Shown: piece by piece, positions 1 through 12,700 of the stretch
Position numbering within the stretch: the stretch's first letter is position 1
Layout of the letters: every line of letters begins with the position of its first letter
DNA from: Phoronis australis
Lineage: Eukaryota > Phoronida > Phoronidae
Reading direction: 5' to 3'
NCBI GenBank assembly: GCA_002633005.1
Contig: NMRA01000156.1
Location: 710,488-774,487 of the forward strand
Length of the DNA: 64,000 bases
Program-made: the position numbers and the translations under genes
Notes under the pieces: model-generated
What the model saw: the letters and a program-made list of their open reading frames with translations, nothing else
Database searches by the model: none
What the model was told of the DNA's origin: nothing

Positions 1-624
1 AGACTTTAGCAGCTGTTCGACTTCACACAATCACAAGAAATACAAGAATGATCCAATATGACTGCGCAGCAGACATGCTTAGGACAACTCAGGGTATTAA
101 TAATGTAGTCATAATAATGTTTTCTCTGTTTAATATATGAGCAGATTAGGAACAGCAAGCAGTTCTTTAGTTAAGGGGTGTTAATTTGGGCTAAGGGTCT
201 CGTGTGATTACCTGAATTCTTGGATTTGAACAACAGGTTGACCATCATTCACTAACGCCATCTTGTGAATTTCAAGGCACCCATTACTCATATTTTGTTG
301 ACGTGGCCATAGACTATAGTACATGGACTGCCAACTCGGCATTTTCAATGGACGAAATGTGTGATCTTTCGCATAAGCCATGACGTCGCTATTCATTAGC
401 CACACCTGGTAGACATAGCATGCTTTACTTCCGACAAGTACGTCGTCTGCTATACTGGACAGAAAAATAGATGCAAGAATTTCCTGTCACAATACATTAA
501 CCGGAAGCTGAGTTTGCTATGGTTAGAAGGGGCGCCCCCTCTAGGATATTTCGCAAGAAAATGTCGGAGTTGTGAATCTGTTGTCTATAATCTATGATGT
601 GACGAAGACTATTTCCATTCACAG

Positions 625-750
625 GAAGCGAATCTGATAGCACAGAAGAACAAGTGGTAGGAAATGTCAACAAATTCGCAAGTGTTCCACCCGGCTTCTC
701 TGGACGTCCAAAGAAGGGACACCTCATTTTTGATGCGTGTTTTGAAGCTG
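625..750 (+). CDS. AGBL4: AGBL4 exon (N-domain start)
   Basis: Reads ...[18 protein letters not shown] then [16 protein letters not shown]. It follows an acceptor (ttccattcacag) and ends GAAGCTG before donor gtaaat. This corresponds to the vertebrate CCP6 segment just after the acidic N-terminus. The splice phase matches the next exon (G + GT gives glycine). Confidence 0.92.
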
Positions 751-3700
751 GTAAATAAACTTTTTATATTCAAATATAATACAGGTACAGGTAAGGACCT
801 GCAACTCATTGAAAAGCTGTAATTGTTGTTTTTCGAAGTATAGTCATTCTTCAACTTTCCAAAAAATAATTGCCAAAATTTTCACTTTTAGATTTTATGG
901 AACCTGGTAGCTGGGTTGCTTCAAACTTTTTATTGGCTAAGTGTGATTTTGCATGCTGTCAAATGCAAGCTGTTGGAAAGCAATGTGAAGTGGTCATCGT
1001 TGCTGTCTAGAATGCAGTACAACTTTTATGTAACCAGGTCCTGTTTAAATGAGTACGGCATATACTTAGCCCCCCCCCTTTTCCTCATAGTGGAGCTGTC
1101 CGAGCCAGAAAACCTGACACTAGGGTGATATACACTGGCACTGCCATAAGTAATCAACGGGGGGATGGGAACGGTGGGCAAACGCGAAATTGTTCATGAG
1201 CAGGAGAAATGAGTGGCAACTGGGTGCACTTTGCAATGGACAGGGGGAGCCAAACGCAAAGTTAAAATAATTTTGAACCTCGGAGGTTTCAGTTAACACG
1301 GGGTCATGACCCCCCCTCGTCAACATTTTATGAGGGTACACTTAGGCATTCTGGGAAGACCAAAAAGTGACATTTTGCTGTTACGTATAACTGCTTTCTG
1401 TATGAATTTTGACGTGTCATCTTCGTCCCATTTGTGCAACATAATCGCATTAAAAGAAAGGGAACTCAGTTTAACATTTTGTCATCACGTAGCCAGCTGT
1501 ATATGGGTAAAAACTGAAGCGTGTTATCGGAATAGAACTAAAATTACTTTCAATTGAAACTTCCGTGAAACCAAGTCAGACATTTTTCATTTGGTTAGGT
1601 CATCTCTGAATTAATTAAAATTGTTGTAGTTCCCACACATGTTACTTTCCCTGTCAATTTTTAGTTATTGTTACATTCATATTTTTCACTTTGTCTCTAG
1701 GTAATCTGGGTCGTGTAGACTATATTACAGAATTTGAGTATGACCTATTTATCCGGCCTGATACGTGCAACCCAAGATTCAGAGTCTGGTTCAATTTTAC
1801 AGTAGAAAATGCCAGAGCTGATCAGGTGAGCTGTATTGTATATGTCTGAGCTTTCTTGAAACACAATAGTAAATATTTGGTACTCAACTTTTCGTCGTTG
1901 TGAGAGCGCGGAAGTGATTTGCCAGCTTGACCCAATTTCAAATTCAGGGCAAAGTTTGGCAATGTTTCGATGCACAAAAGGCAGCTAAATATTCATTTCA
2001 TTTTTATTAGAAACCATTTTAATTCTGGCAAAATCTTGACAAAATCTTGACTGATATTGCCCCATGCAGTTTGTCAGAATCCTGGCAACTTACTGTGCGT
2101 GTCCATTCACAACTACTCACTGACTAGGTACAGTAATGTGACATATAAAACGAAGTTTGATAAAATTCTATTTTATTGCAACAAACGTTCAACTAAACTA
2201 AACTGCCTAATATTTCTGGCAATAATTTCATCCAACTTTGGCAGAGTCTGGCCGAGTTCATTTGTCGAAGCATGTGCCAAGTCCCCAGATATCGCTTCAC
2301 TGTGGTCAGCACAGTGTCTCTCAATCATCTGCCTTTTTCTACTGGTTTTGTTTGTTTTATTAGCTCACAATAAATGCTTCATGCTTAGCTTTGTATTAGC
2401 ATTTACCCTCTTGTGATGTCTAGTGTATCTACTTAACAGCAGAGAAGGTGATGCTACTATACGGCCTTCATACGTCGGAAGCTTTTCGCCGAATTATGCC
2501 TCACACTGATTAAACCATCAAGTCACGTTGCTCTAAGCACCTCTTGCACGTAAAGAGACACCTTTGGAGGTCTTCATTTACTTTACTTCCTTCCAACTCT
2601 AACATATACTCCCGAGCTGTCCTTCGTTCAGTTGCCCAAATTGGCAACTGACCATTTTTACGCTGCACTCTTCAGGAGATATGACATATTTCAGATATAG
2701 GCCCATGGTAATACCAAACTATAACCAAATATGCCTGGCAATTCTAAAGATACAGAGGCAATCGTTCATTAGGAGGCCCATTGCTAGTCACAATGGGTGC
2801 ACCTATATCCGATTTAATGTGTGGGCCAATGCAGGGGACATTATCTGAACTTACATACAAAACTTACACTTGCACTACTACTACTTCCTCTACTATCTGC
2901 TACTAGTATTACCACCACTACTTCTACTGCTACTTGTAACTGTTGCTGCTGTTACTGCTACTACTGTTACTATTTACTTTTAGTACTACTACTATTACTA
3001 CTACAACAGTACTACAACTACCACTACAACTACCATACTACTACCATTACCGCTATTGCTACTACTACTGCTACTAACAGTACCATACTACTACCGCTAC
3101 TGCTACCACTACTAGCAGTACCATTACTACTACTACTACCACTACCAAAACCACCGCCACCACTACCACTGCTACTAGTACTACTGCTAGTACTACTACT
3201 AGTATTGCGACTAGTACTACTTCTAGTACTGCTACTAGTACTACTACTAGTACTACTACTAGTACTACTTCTAGTACTACTACTAGTACTACTACTAGTA
3301 CTACTACTAGTACTGCTACTAGTACTACTTCTAGTACTACTACTAGTACTGCTACTAGTACTACTTATAGTACTACTAATAGTACTACTAATAGTACTAC
3401 TACTAGTACTACTACTAGTACAAATATTAGTACCACCACCACTACAGTAAACTCACACAAGTCCGACATTTATGAATCAGATTTTCACTGATCTCTCATG
3501 AAGTCCGCAGTGCGGTTGGATCCGAGTTTTACCAGTTTCCCTGTGAGTGGAAATAAACCTGTTATTTTCTTGTTATTCTGTGTTCCAGCGCGTAATTTTC
3601 AACATAGTCAACTTCAGTAAGACCAAGTCACTGTACAGAGAAGGAATGACGCCAATGGTCAAGTCGTCAAGTAGGCAAAAGTGGTAGGTCAAAAGCCACA

Positions 3701-6700
3701 CAAATGGTCCGGCAATGTGTAGCAATTTCTGGTTGGCACAGCAAGTGCTTACCTATGATAATTTCTCCAAATTCTTTAGAGGACTGTTATGTGCTCAAGC
3801 CAAGTGAGTAAATTAATATATAAAGAGTGTAGACAGCTGTGAGCACTTGTTGTCATCTCTGCTCCCCTAATGAAACTGGCAATTGTCTGTGGTTTTTGCT
3901 ATGCATATCATATTCCCGTCAGTACCCCGATGAAGGGCCCACGATGGGCTCGAAAGCTAGGTCCACAAACGCAAACAGTCACCAATAGGTAACAACTCTA
4001 TCCCCTGTACTGTGTAACAGCACCAGCTATGAACACCTCATTCCGTCATATCCTAACCTGTTTGGATCATTCGGAGTTGAAAAATGAATTGTACCACATA
4101 ATGGATCTGTAGTATGGCTCGTGGCGTAAATGAACCTTTTACTTCTGAACTGAATCAGTTCTCAAGGAGCTGGAGGGTTTGGCATAAAATTTCGTCATGA
4201 TGACTGTTGTGCAGTGTTGTAGAGCAACTGATAAGAGTCTTTCATACTAACGTCGAAGCGTCGATGTTTTGGTGAATTGCGGTCAGTATGAACGCTTTAC
4301 TTCGGTCCAGGACCGAAGTTAACAGCGCCAGTTAACTTTGCACTAAACAGGTGGATTTAAGAGCGGAGCGTCGACGCTGTGGTGCAGTATGAACGGTCAA
4401 CTTTGGTTCTATAGAAGTTTTCGCCAGGTGCCTCTGTTATCGTCAACAATTACAGGATAGTGCCGTGGCTAATAGTTGCTTATATTTTGCTCTAATAATC
4501 AATAATTGATTTAAAAATAAGTTTTATGTCTATTAGTACATGTAAATGTTCCCAAATTGTCACATTGAAAGAAGTCTTAGAGTGCAGCACCACCTTGCGG
4601 TAAGTTCGATGACGACAGCGTCACCTACCGTTTACTTTGATGTTCATTAACTACCAAAGCCAGTATGAACGGTCCAGTTAACTTCGCTGTTTACGTCAAT
4701 GCTGCCTTCAGACTGGAGTTAAGTCAATATGAAAAGGCCTATAGAATTCTTTGATGGAAATTAAAAATCAGTTGAAGTAATGTCCATTGATCTCCAACTC
4801 TTGTGTAAGGTTTTGTTACGTTACCTGTTGGTTGACAAGGAACCCAAACACTGTCTGTAAAATGTGTAGTCGAAGCCTGCCAGAGGAGGAATACTTCTTT
4901 AGTCTTATGCATTTTTGAAATTACTTTTCACAGGGTCCGTATTCCAGCAAAGCACGTGTATTACTACCGATGTCCTGACCACCGCAAAAACTATGTCATG
5001 TCGTTTGCATTCTGCTTCGATCGGGAGAACGACGTATACCAGTTTAGCTACTGTTACCCGTATTCCTACACCAGGTTACAAAACTATTTGGACAACCTGG
5101 AGAAGAGGAATCTCAACTTCTTCACTAGAGAGCTGCTCACATTGACAGTTGTAAGTGGAAAGAGATGATGGTTCAGCAATGGTGTCTTACAGGGGTCCTG
5201 GATTTTGAGAAATAGTTTGATGCCCATTATTTAATTGAGAAAACTTGTTTTCAGAAAGGTGGAACCTTATAAGGGACTGTTACTGAATTTATTTCTTGAG
5301 ATGACAAGACATAATGTTCACTCTGTACTTTGGGACACTGGGATCTTTCCAAATTGTGGGGCTGTAATCAAGATGGGAAATTTCTTTCATTCACAACACT
5401 TAGTGACTGAACTTTTTAAGTGAATTGTTTGAACATCCCACCATACAGCCGTTGTGATTTGATAACATGATGATGAACAAAGAATTTGAAAAATGCTGTA
5501 AAATTCTATTGCTATCCAAGTTGCGCGTAAACTACAGATGGTGTTCGACATTTGCATGCTAAATACTCTATCTTTATAGCAACACAAGAAATTTTAGCAT
5601 GTTACTGTGACAGAATATTTCTGTCTGTGTTACCTTAAAAATGGGTGATAGACACTGCTGTATCAAAGTCCTAATTACTTTGGACAGTTGCATCTTTTGT
5701 GTTTGTGCCTTGTAAAATGTGTCATGTAAACGAAACAAAATATTCTCTCAGAGGAAACTGTGGAATGGTATTCTTTTGTTAATATCTTGTTAGTAGGAAG
5801 TCTTGGGTGACAATTAGGGTTTGTTGTTTAAGTCAGGGGCCCCTTTCATGAAAAGTGAAAAGACTTGAATTTGGTCTTGTGATCCTGCTTCACAATTGCG
5901 GAATGAAGGTTTGTCCAAGTAACAATAAGCGAATCACAGTCTATAAATGATTAATAGAAATTATCTCTGTCTGTAACTGGCAGTTGTGTGTATATACTCA
6001 CAGACTGCATTTTTCCTCAAGTGGTAAGATTTATTTTATTTTTTGAAAAATAGTCAATCAGTCAATTTATTTCAGTACTTAGGCCTCCGGCCCATATTCG
6101 AGTATGAAAGTAACAATTAATGCAAGTTGTGTATAGTGTAAGACCAAATCTGACAGCCTCGGGGGTCTGTTTCACAAAACATAACTTAAAGGTATTAAGT
6201 CACTTTTCATGAATCAGACCTCTGTTCACTCTTGGGATCTCATTAGTTACGGTAAAATCTTGCTTTGACTTCAAGGGGTTATAGTCAAAATAGTTTTTTT
6301 TAGAAACATTTAAAAAATGCAATGTTTTCCTATATAAGACTATGGGTTTATAGTGGAAGGTGAGGCTGCGCGCTGGCAAGACGTAAGAACCGTCAAAATT
6401 AATGAAGTGTGGCTTGGCTAAATGTATTGTGTAGAAATGATAAATGCTGAAGTGAATAGCAAGTGCTGTAAAAATGACAAACATGGTCTTATAGGTGAAA
6501 TAATGCATCTCCTGAAAATATTTAATAGGAATGTTACCCTGATATGAGGACCTACTTAAATATAATCCCATAGGCTTATATGCAGGGTTTTGCGGGAACG
6601 CAACATTACTATTCATTGTGTGACAATTTATTATCATCCTACTATCTTTGGAATTGTTATTGTCAGAGCTTGTGATTGTTAGTTATAATCCATTGTCTTA

Positions 6701-9700
6701 CAGCAACAGAGGCGATTAGATCTGTTAACCATTACTAGTCCTGAGAACCTAGATCCCGATCCTGAAGACAAGACTAAAGTGGTGTTCGTTACCGCCCGAG
6801 TCCATCCTGGGGAGACGCCATCTTCATATGTGTGCCAAGGTACTAAAAGGGCTATCGAAATTGAGTCCTGCTAACGCATTAAAACTGCATTTTCTTATCA
6901 TTGTGCTGCCAAAAAAATACAAAAAATGAAGTAAACTCATAAAATTGATTTCATAATGTTTCTTACCATGATAGGACTCAATTTCCAACAGGAACCTGGA
7001 AATCATCAGCGACTCAAGAAAAGGTTTTATAGGGTTGGCCCACCCTAATATTGCAAATTCGAAAGTGACGCATGTATTCGTTGCCTGTGACTTGAGTTGC
7101 GGGCTCATTTGGCATCAAATCCAAGATTGGATGAGTGTGGTCATGTTTTAAAATTCCAAAGAGCTTTGGTTAAGAATTCAACGTTGAGAACTATATGACA
7201 AAATACCCTTGCAATGATAGTTGTAAAATTAGTTTATGTAGCTGGTTCCACTGTGCTCACAGCAATGGAAGATTTGGGTATAGTTACCAAGCAAAAGTCA
7301 ATAATATTCATTGTCATTAATGCCATTTTTTGGTAAAAAAAATAACTTTAACATCACTCTTTTTAGGCTTCATAGATTTTATGGTCAGTAGTCACCCGAT
7401 AGCACGGTTACTTCGGGACTACGTGGTCTTCAAAATTGTACCCATGCTCAACCCTGACGGGGTTTACTTAGGCAATTACAGGTAAGTCTTGGATGGCAAC
7501 TGATGGTGTGATACCTAGTATATACTCAGTGCAGTCAAAAATGCTTCAATTCTGGAATCTGCATCCAAATGGATCTGTTGGGAGGTTAATCTCCACTCAT
7601 TAAAAGCTTGACTGTTAAAATGCAACTTAAGACCAATTTTTGTATGTTGTGCACCAGAACTAGCCATGATCTGTGACCCATTTACAAAAATCACCTCATT
7701 GGGTCTTTGCATTTGTAACAATAAATACAAAAAATATAATCTGGTTCCCCAGAAAAGTCTAATTTAAGTGCCAATGACTTTAACGTGTTTGTTGTAGAAA
7801 TTCAAAGTTTTGTGTGAAAGCTCATGAAGTCGTGTTCAGTTTCAAGTGCGAAAAATTCAGAAACAATAGAAAATTCAAGATTCAACATTTTAAGCAACTT
7901 CCCTTACCTGCCTCTGTGCTAAGATCATTAGGTTTGTAGTTTGGTAATTGTTATAGGCAAAGTTTGAGTGCGCAGAACTCCCGGGCCTTCTAGCAGTCCT
8001 GGGCAGCCATTGTCAAATTTTCAACCATAAATTTCTCTGTCAGTAACACTGTTAGGTGATGCTTGTTTATTCACTGTATGTCATACTACTCACTACTCTC
8101 AAGTTTTCAGCTTTTGTCTCGGGAATTAGCAACATCATCGCTATAACTAAATTTGTTCTTTCCCGGTAACATTCATTTGGCAAATATTTTTTACATATTT
8201 ATGCAGGATCACCTCACCACTGGTGATTGTTGCTTTCCATGAGGGCCCTCAACACACTGTCAGTTACATTATTGTTCACTTCTTTTCATGCGCAGAATTG
8301 TAGGATGACATTTGGATATCCTCCATTTTGACCTTGGTAATTGGCCCATTATGTTGCTCTGCCCAGCAGAATTATTGAACTTGTGGACTATTGTCTAGTT
8401 TTAGGTTATAAAAACTAGGACTGGGCCCTAGGTGGCAAGAGATAATCTGATCATTGCAATGCTCAGACTGTCAGCCTACACAGGATTTGAAATTCAGACC
8501 TCACAAATGTGGGTCGGCAATATAGAAATACTTAAGCTCTACAGTAGGGAACTAACATTGCTCTATTGTATAATCATTTTAATATTTAAGGTTTCATTGC
8601 ATTAAAGTTGGTGTTTGGTGGTTCTGATTGTGAGTTGGTGATGTTATTAATAGTTTTCGTGATCTTCTCATGGTATTTTATAGAGCTTCCCTGATGGGAT
8701 TTGACTTGAATCGTCACTGGCAGGAACCATCGCCGTGGGCCCACCCCACCCTCTATGCCACAAAGAACCTGCTGATGGACATGGATCAGGATGAGGTGAG
8801 ATAGGGTGGAGTAAGATCATTGTAGTCTTGATCACTGCATTGTTATGGTTGGAGTGCTTGGATTATTGCAGGAGGAGTCCCTGAATCGTGGGCTGTACTA
8901 TTGTATTGTTATGATCGATTGATGTGGGTGGAGTCACTAAATCATTGTGGGCAGTACCATTGCATTGTTATGATCAATTGTTGTGGGGGAGTCACTGGCT
9001 CATTGTGGGAGGGATTACTACTTGGTTATGTATGACTTGTGTGGAAGAGTAACTGGATCGTTTTGATCGGAGGCACTGGATGACATTAGGGGTAGGGTGG
9101 TTTGTAGTACTTCATGTGACTTCACAAGATCGGTGGGTGGTAAACGCATTCAGCATTCTCACATTTGTTCCATGTTTTGCTTGCATCCATGGAATAGAAT
9201 TCATCAGTTTTGTCTTGGGTCTTGTGGACAAACTGAACTATTTTTATCCAAAATTTTTTTTAGTTTTCTTGTTAAATATTACTTTGTGTGAAGACCACCT
9301 TCCGCAAAATAACTTGAAGTCCTGAGTTGTTTCTTTGCTGCAGAAAATTGACCTTGATTTCTACATTGACATCCACGCTCACTCCACACTCACCAGTGGT
9401 TTTATGTATGGGAACACCTACGATGACATCACTAGGTTTGAGCGGCAGGCTGTCTTTCCCAAGCTGCTCGCACAAAATGCTGACGATTTCTCAATGAGCA
9501 ACACAAACTTCAACAGGGATGCCGCGAAAGCTGGTGCGGCCAGAAGGTATTTGTATTACCATAAATCTGCGTTATTATAACCATGGTGATGGAAGCTCTG
9601 TTATTTTCCTTGGGCTTTGCGGGTCATAAACAGCTTAGTAATAAACATGTTGCTATCCATTTGTAGCCAATCTTTTAATTGGAGCTGACTATGTCTACTA

Positions 9701-12700
9701 GGCTGTTATGTTGCCCCGTTATCAGGCAACGTCTGATCCTGTTATGGTGTTTTTTTTTCTGCTGATTTAATTTATGCAGTCATTACGATTTTCTTAAATT
9801 TTACTGTCGTGTTTATCATCAGTTGTTGTCTTCTCTAATCAGGTTATATATTGTAATAAAATTAGCAATAACAATAATAATAACAACTTGTTCCTTGAAT
9901 ATCATGGAGACGACTATTCAAAAAAATTTTGTACTAATTAAAATTGTTAGACGAATAAGATGCTTAGAATTTGTGTACAAAAAATCCTCATCACGTGCCC
10001 TTGCATTCTTTAACAGGAACTGTGGAAAAAGTAATTGGTCCCTTGAAAATCAATGGTCGTAAAACCGTCTGCTTTTGTCAAAGTTTATTTTGTCGACTAA
10101 AAATAACTGAAAACTTTGTGAAAACTACTAAAAGCATTTCCAGTTTCAATTACAAACAATTCAAAACTAAGCAAGAGTTTGGCAAATTTAATAGAAGAAT
10201 TACCGCTATTCGATGACATTAAATCTGACTATCATCGCTTGAAGACTGCATTCTCACTTATGTGGGGTACATAGGTGCATGATTTCCTTTACCAAATTTC
10301 AGACTCTGCCTGTTACTATAATTGTATTACTCATTGAGGTGCCAATCCTTTGTTACAGGACTCTGGGTGGTTGTCTTGATGAGAATTGTCATTGCTACAC
10401 ACTAGAGGTCTCTTTCTTCAGCTACAATACAGCTGGATCTAACCAAGCAGTGCCATATAATGAAGAGGGATGTATCCTTTCATTACTTGCAGTGTAGATC
10501 ACATGACTTCAGTACATGCATGCAACCAGCCTTCAATATGGGGCAGCTCGAATTCTTGGTGATGTGGACCTTTTACCAACAAATTAGTCGGTCGGCTAAA
10601 AAAATTTTAAAAAATAAAAAAACAGTACCACTATCGGAGCTGTACGTGTTGTGAATTGTGCATTTGCACCTTTTTAGTGGATTTTTATCTCATTTTCTTG
10701 GACTTTTTGTATCTCTGAGGGGGATGTTTTTGCCCACTTCACCAAATGGGGGGCTCATTTAAGCCCCCCCTGGCTGCGCGTATGCAGTAGTTTTCAAAAT
10801 CAACTACTAATAGACAGACTTTGACAGAACTCTGTCAAACTTGGATCAACGTCTTGCTAGAATTATTTGTAAGTTCAGTCGAACTTTTGTTGCAGTAAAA
10901 TATTGTTTTTGTTGAACTTTTGCCAGAGTTTAATGTGACCTTATGGTGCTTAGCCACCAGTTATAAGTAATAGACTTGCACAGTAAGTTGTGGAGATTTT
11001 GACTGCATGTATAGAACAACACCTGTTGAGATTTAGCCAGAACTGAAAGATACTAGCTGAAAATCTATGGATACTTAGTCGCGCTTTTGTGCGCAATATC
11101 TTTCAATTGACAAATTTTGACGTTGACCAGTTTATTTTGAAAACTAAATAATTTTAGAGAAGCTTTAATCACTGTTGGCTTGTGGTATTCAGGGTAGTCA
11201 AACAACACAGCTGCTGCATTCATAGTTCCTCATGTATAAACACAGCTGTTGGACCCAATAATCTCAGTTCATTGACTCACAAATCTGTACTCGCAGTAAT
11301 AAACATAGTTCCCTGACCATAAATCAGTGCCATGCTCACAAAACACTCACCTTTTGCTCTGACACTGACTACATGCTCCTTGTTGGATGTTCGGTGAGTT
11401 TGTGATTTGAGAGCTGTTTTTTGAGCGTGTGTTGTGAATCGGGGCCATGTTTGTTAGTTGGTGAACTGAAGTCATTGGGCCTGCAAGCCGTGTTTGAGTG
11501 CGGACCTATATTGTTTATGAGTGCCGAAGCTGTTTTTTGGGTAACCTGGTGGAACGGACTTCATTTCTTTATTCTGTCAGTTACTTTCTCAGCAGAAGTT
11601 CAAGGCTGGCCTTTATCGATTGGCTACACGTTAGGCAAATTGAGCCTCGTCTTTGATGTGCGAAAAACGATAACTGTGTTCAGGAAAACTTGTTGTCTCA
11701 AACCTATTGAACCCACATAGTGAGTTTTTTCTCTTCCTTCTGTGAGCAAAAGAAGTCGTGAAGCCAGCACAGGATGTAGAAGGAAACAAATTCCTTTATC
11801 AACAAACGTCGCAGGCAGAACAATCTACTGTTAAGGTAAAATCTCACCAATTTTGGACAAAAATAAAATTTATTTATTACCAAACAGACCTAAGTTCCTC
11901 GAGTTCGTTTTTCAAGCTAGTGGATTCTACAGGGCTTGGAATGACCAATGACAAAAAAAATCGGAAACTTTTACGGCCCAAGTCATGCCCGATAACCAGC
12001 CTTGAAATGGGCAATGTGAACCTTTCCGCGACAAAAATCGGGAGGACTAAAAAAAAAAAAACGTTACCACTATCAGTAGCATGCATCTGCGTCCTTTTCG
12101 CTCGCCCGTCCACTCCCAACCCACACAAATTTGGCTGCAGAGCGGTAGTATTTGTCGCCGCGCTTAACAATAACACGAGCCGCCATTGAAAATCAGACCA
12201 CGCTTTACCCAGATGCCCCGGCAATGTTGACAATTTACGTTCCTCCGAAACATAAAGACTTCCGCTTTCCAAGGTGAACGTCGTCTGCAACGCCGCGGTA
12301 AGAAAGGAATTTGCCGCGGAAATTTCATATCAATTCCGATTTTTTTACGCGGAAATATTATAAAAAAAAGCGGAAAGCACATTTCAAAAAAGCGGAAATC
12401 CGCGTTTCCGCGGAAAATTCCAAGCCCTGATTCTAACATTGTGAATGGTTGCCATGGTAGCTGGGTTACGAAACTTGAACATGAAAAAGCATTTATTTTA
12501 TGCTGCGTATGTTGCGGGGAAAAATGATAAAATGGAATTTTGTTTGTCAGCCATATGATGTTCTAAATTGGACGGATTTTTCCGTATCTCACTCTATTTT
12601 TGTATTGTGCATTCTTAACCAATATCTGCAGACCTTAAACTGGGAAGGAATGTAGCGCGCACATTCCTAGACTACTACAAGCTGACGGGGTTCATCAGTA

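Noticed and set aside
75-95. First coding exon of AGBL4 (MLRTTQ before a GT)
   Set aside because: The phase would fit, but the sequence shows none of the acidic character expected and the donor is weak; too short to support.
2057-2416. 119-codon plus-strand frame in an AGBL4 intron
   Set aside because: No motif, ordinary intron composition, and no splice phase with the AGBL4 exons on either side.
2821-3450. 209-codon leucine/valine-rich frame
   Set aside because: It is the translation of an ACT/AGT tandem repeat in an intron; no gene.
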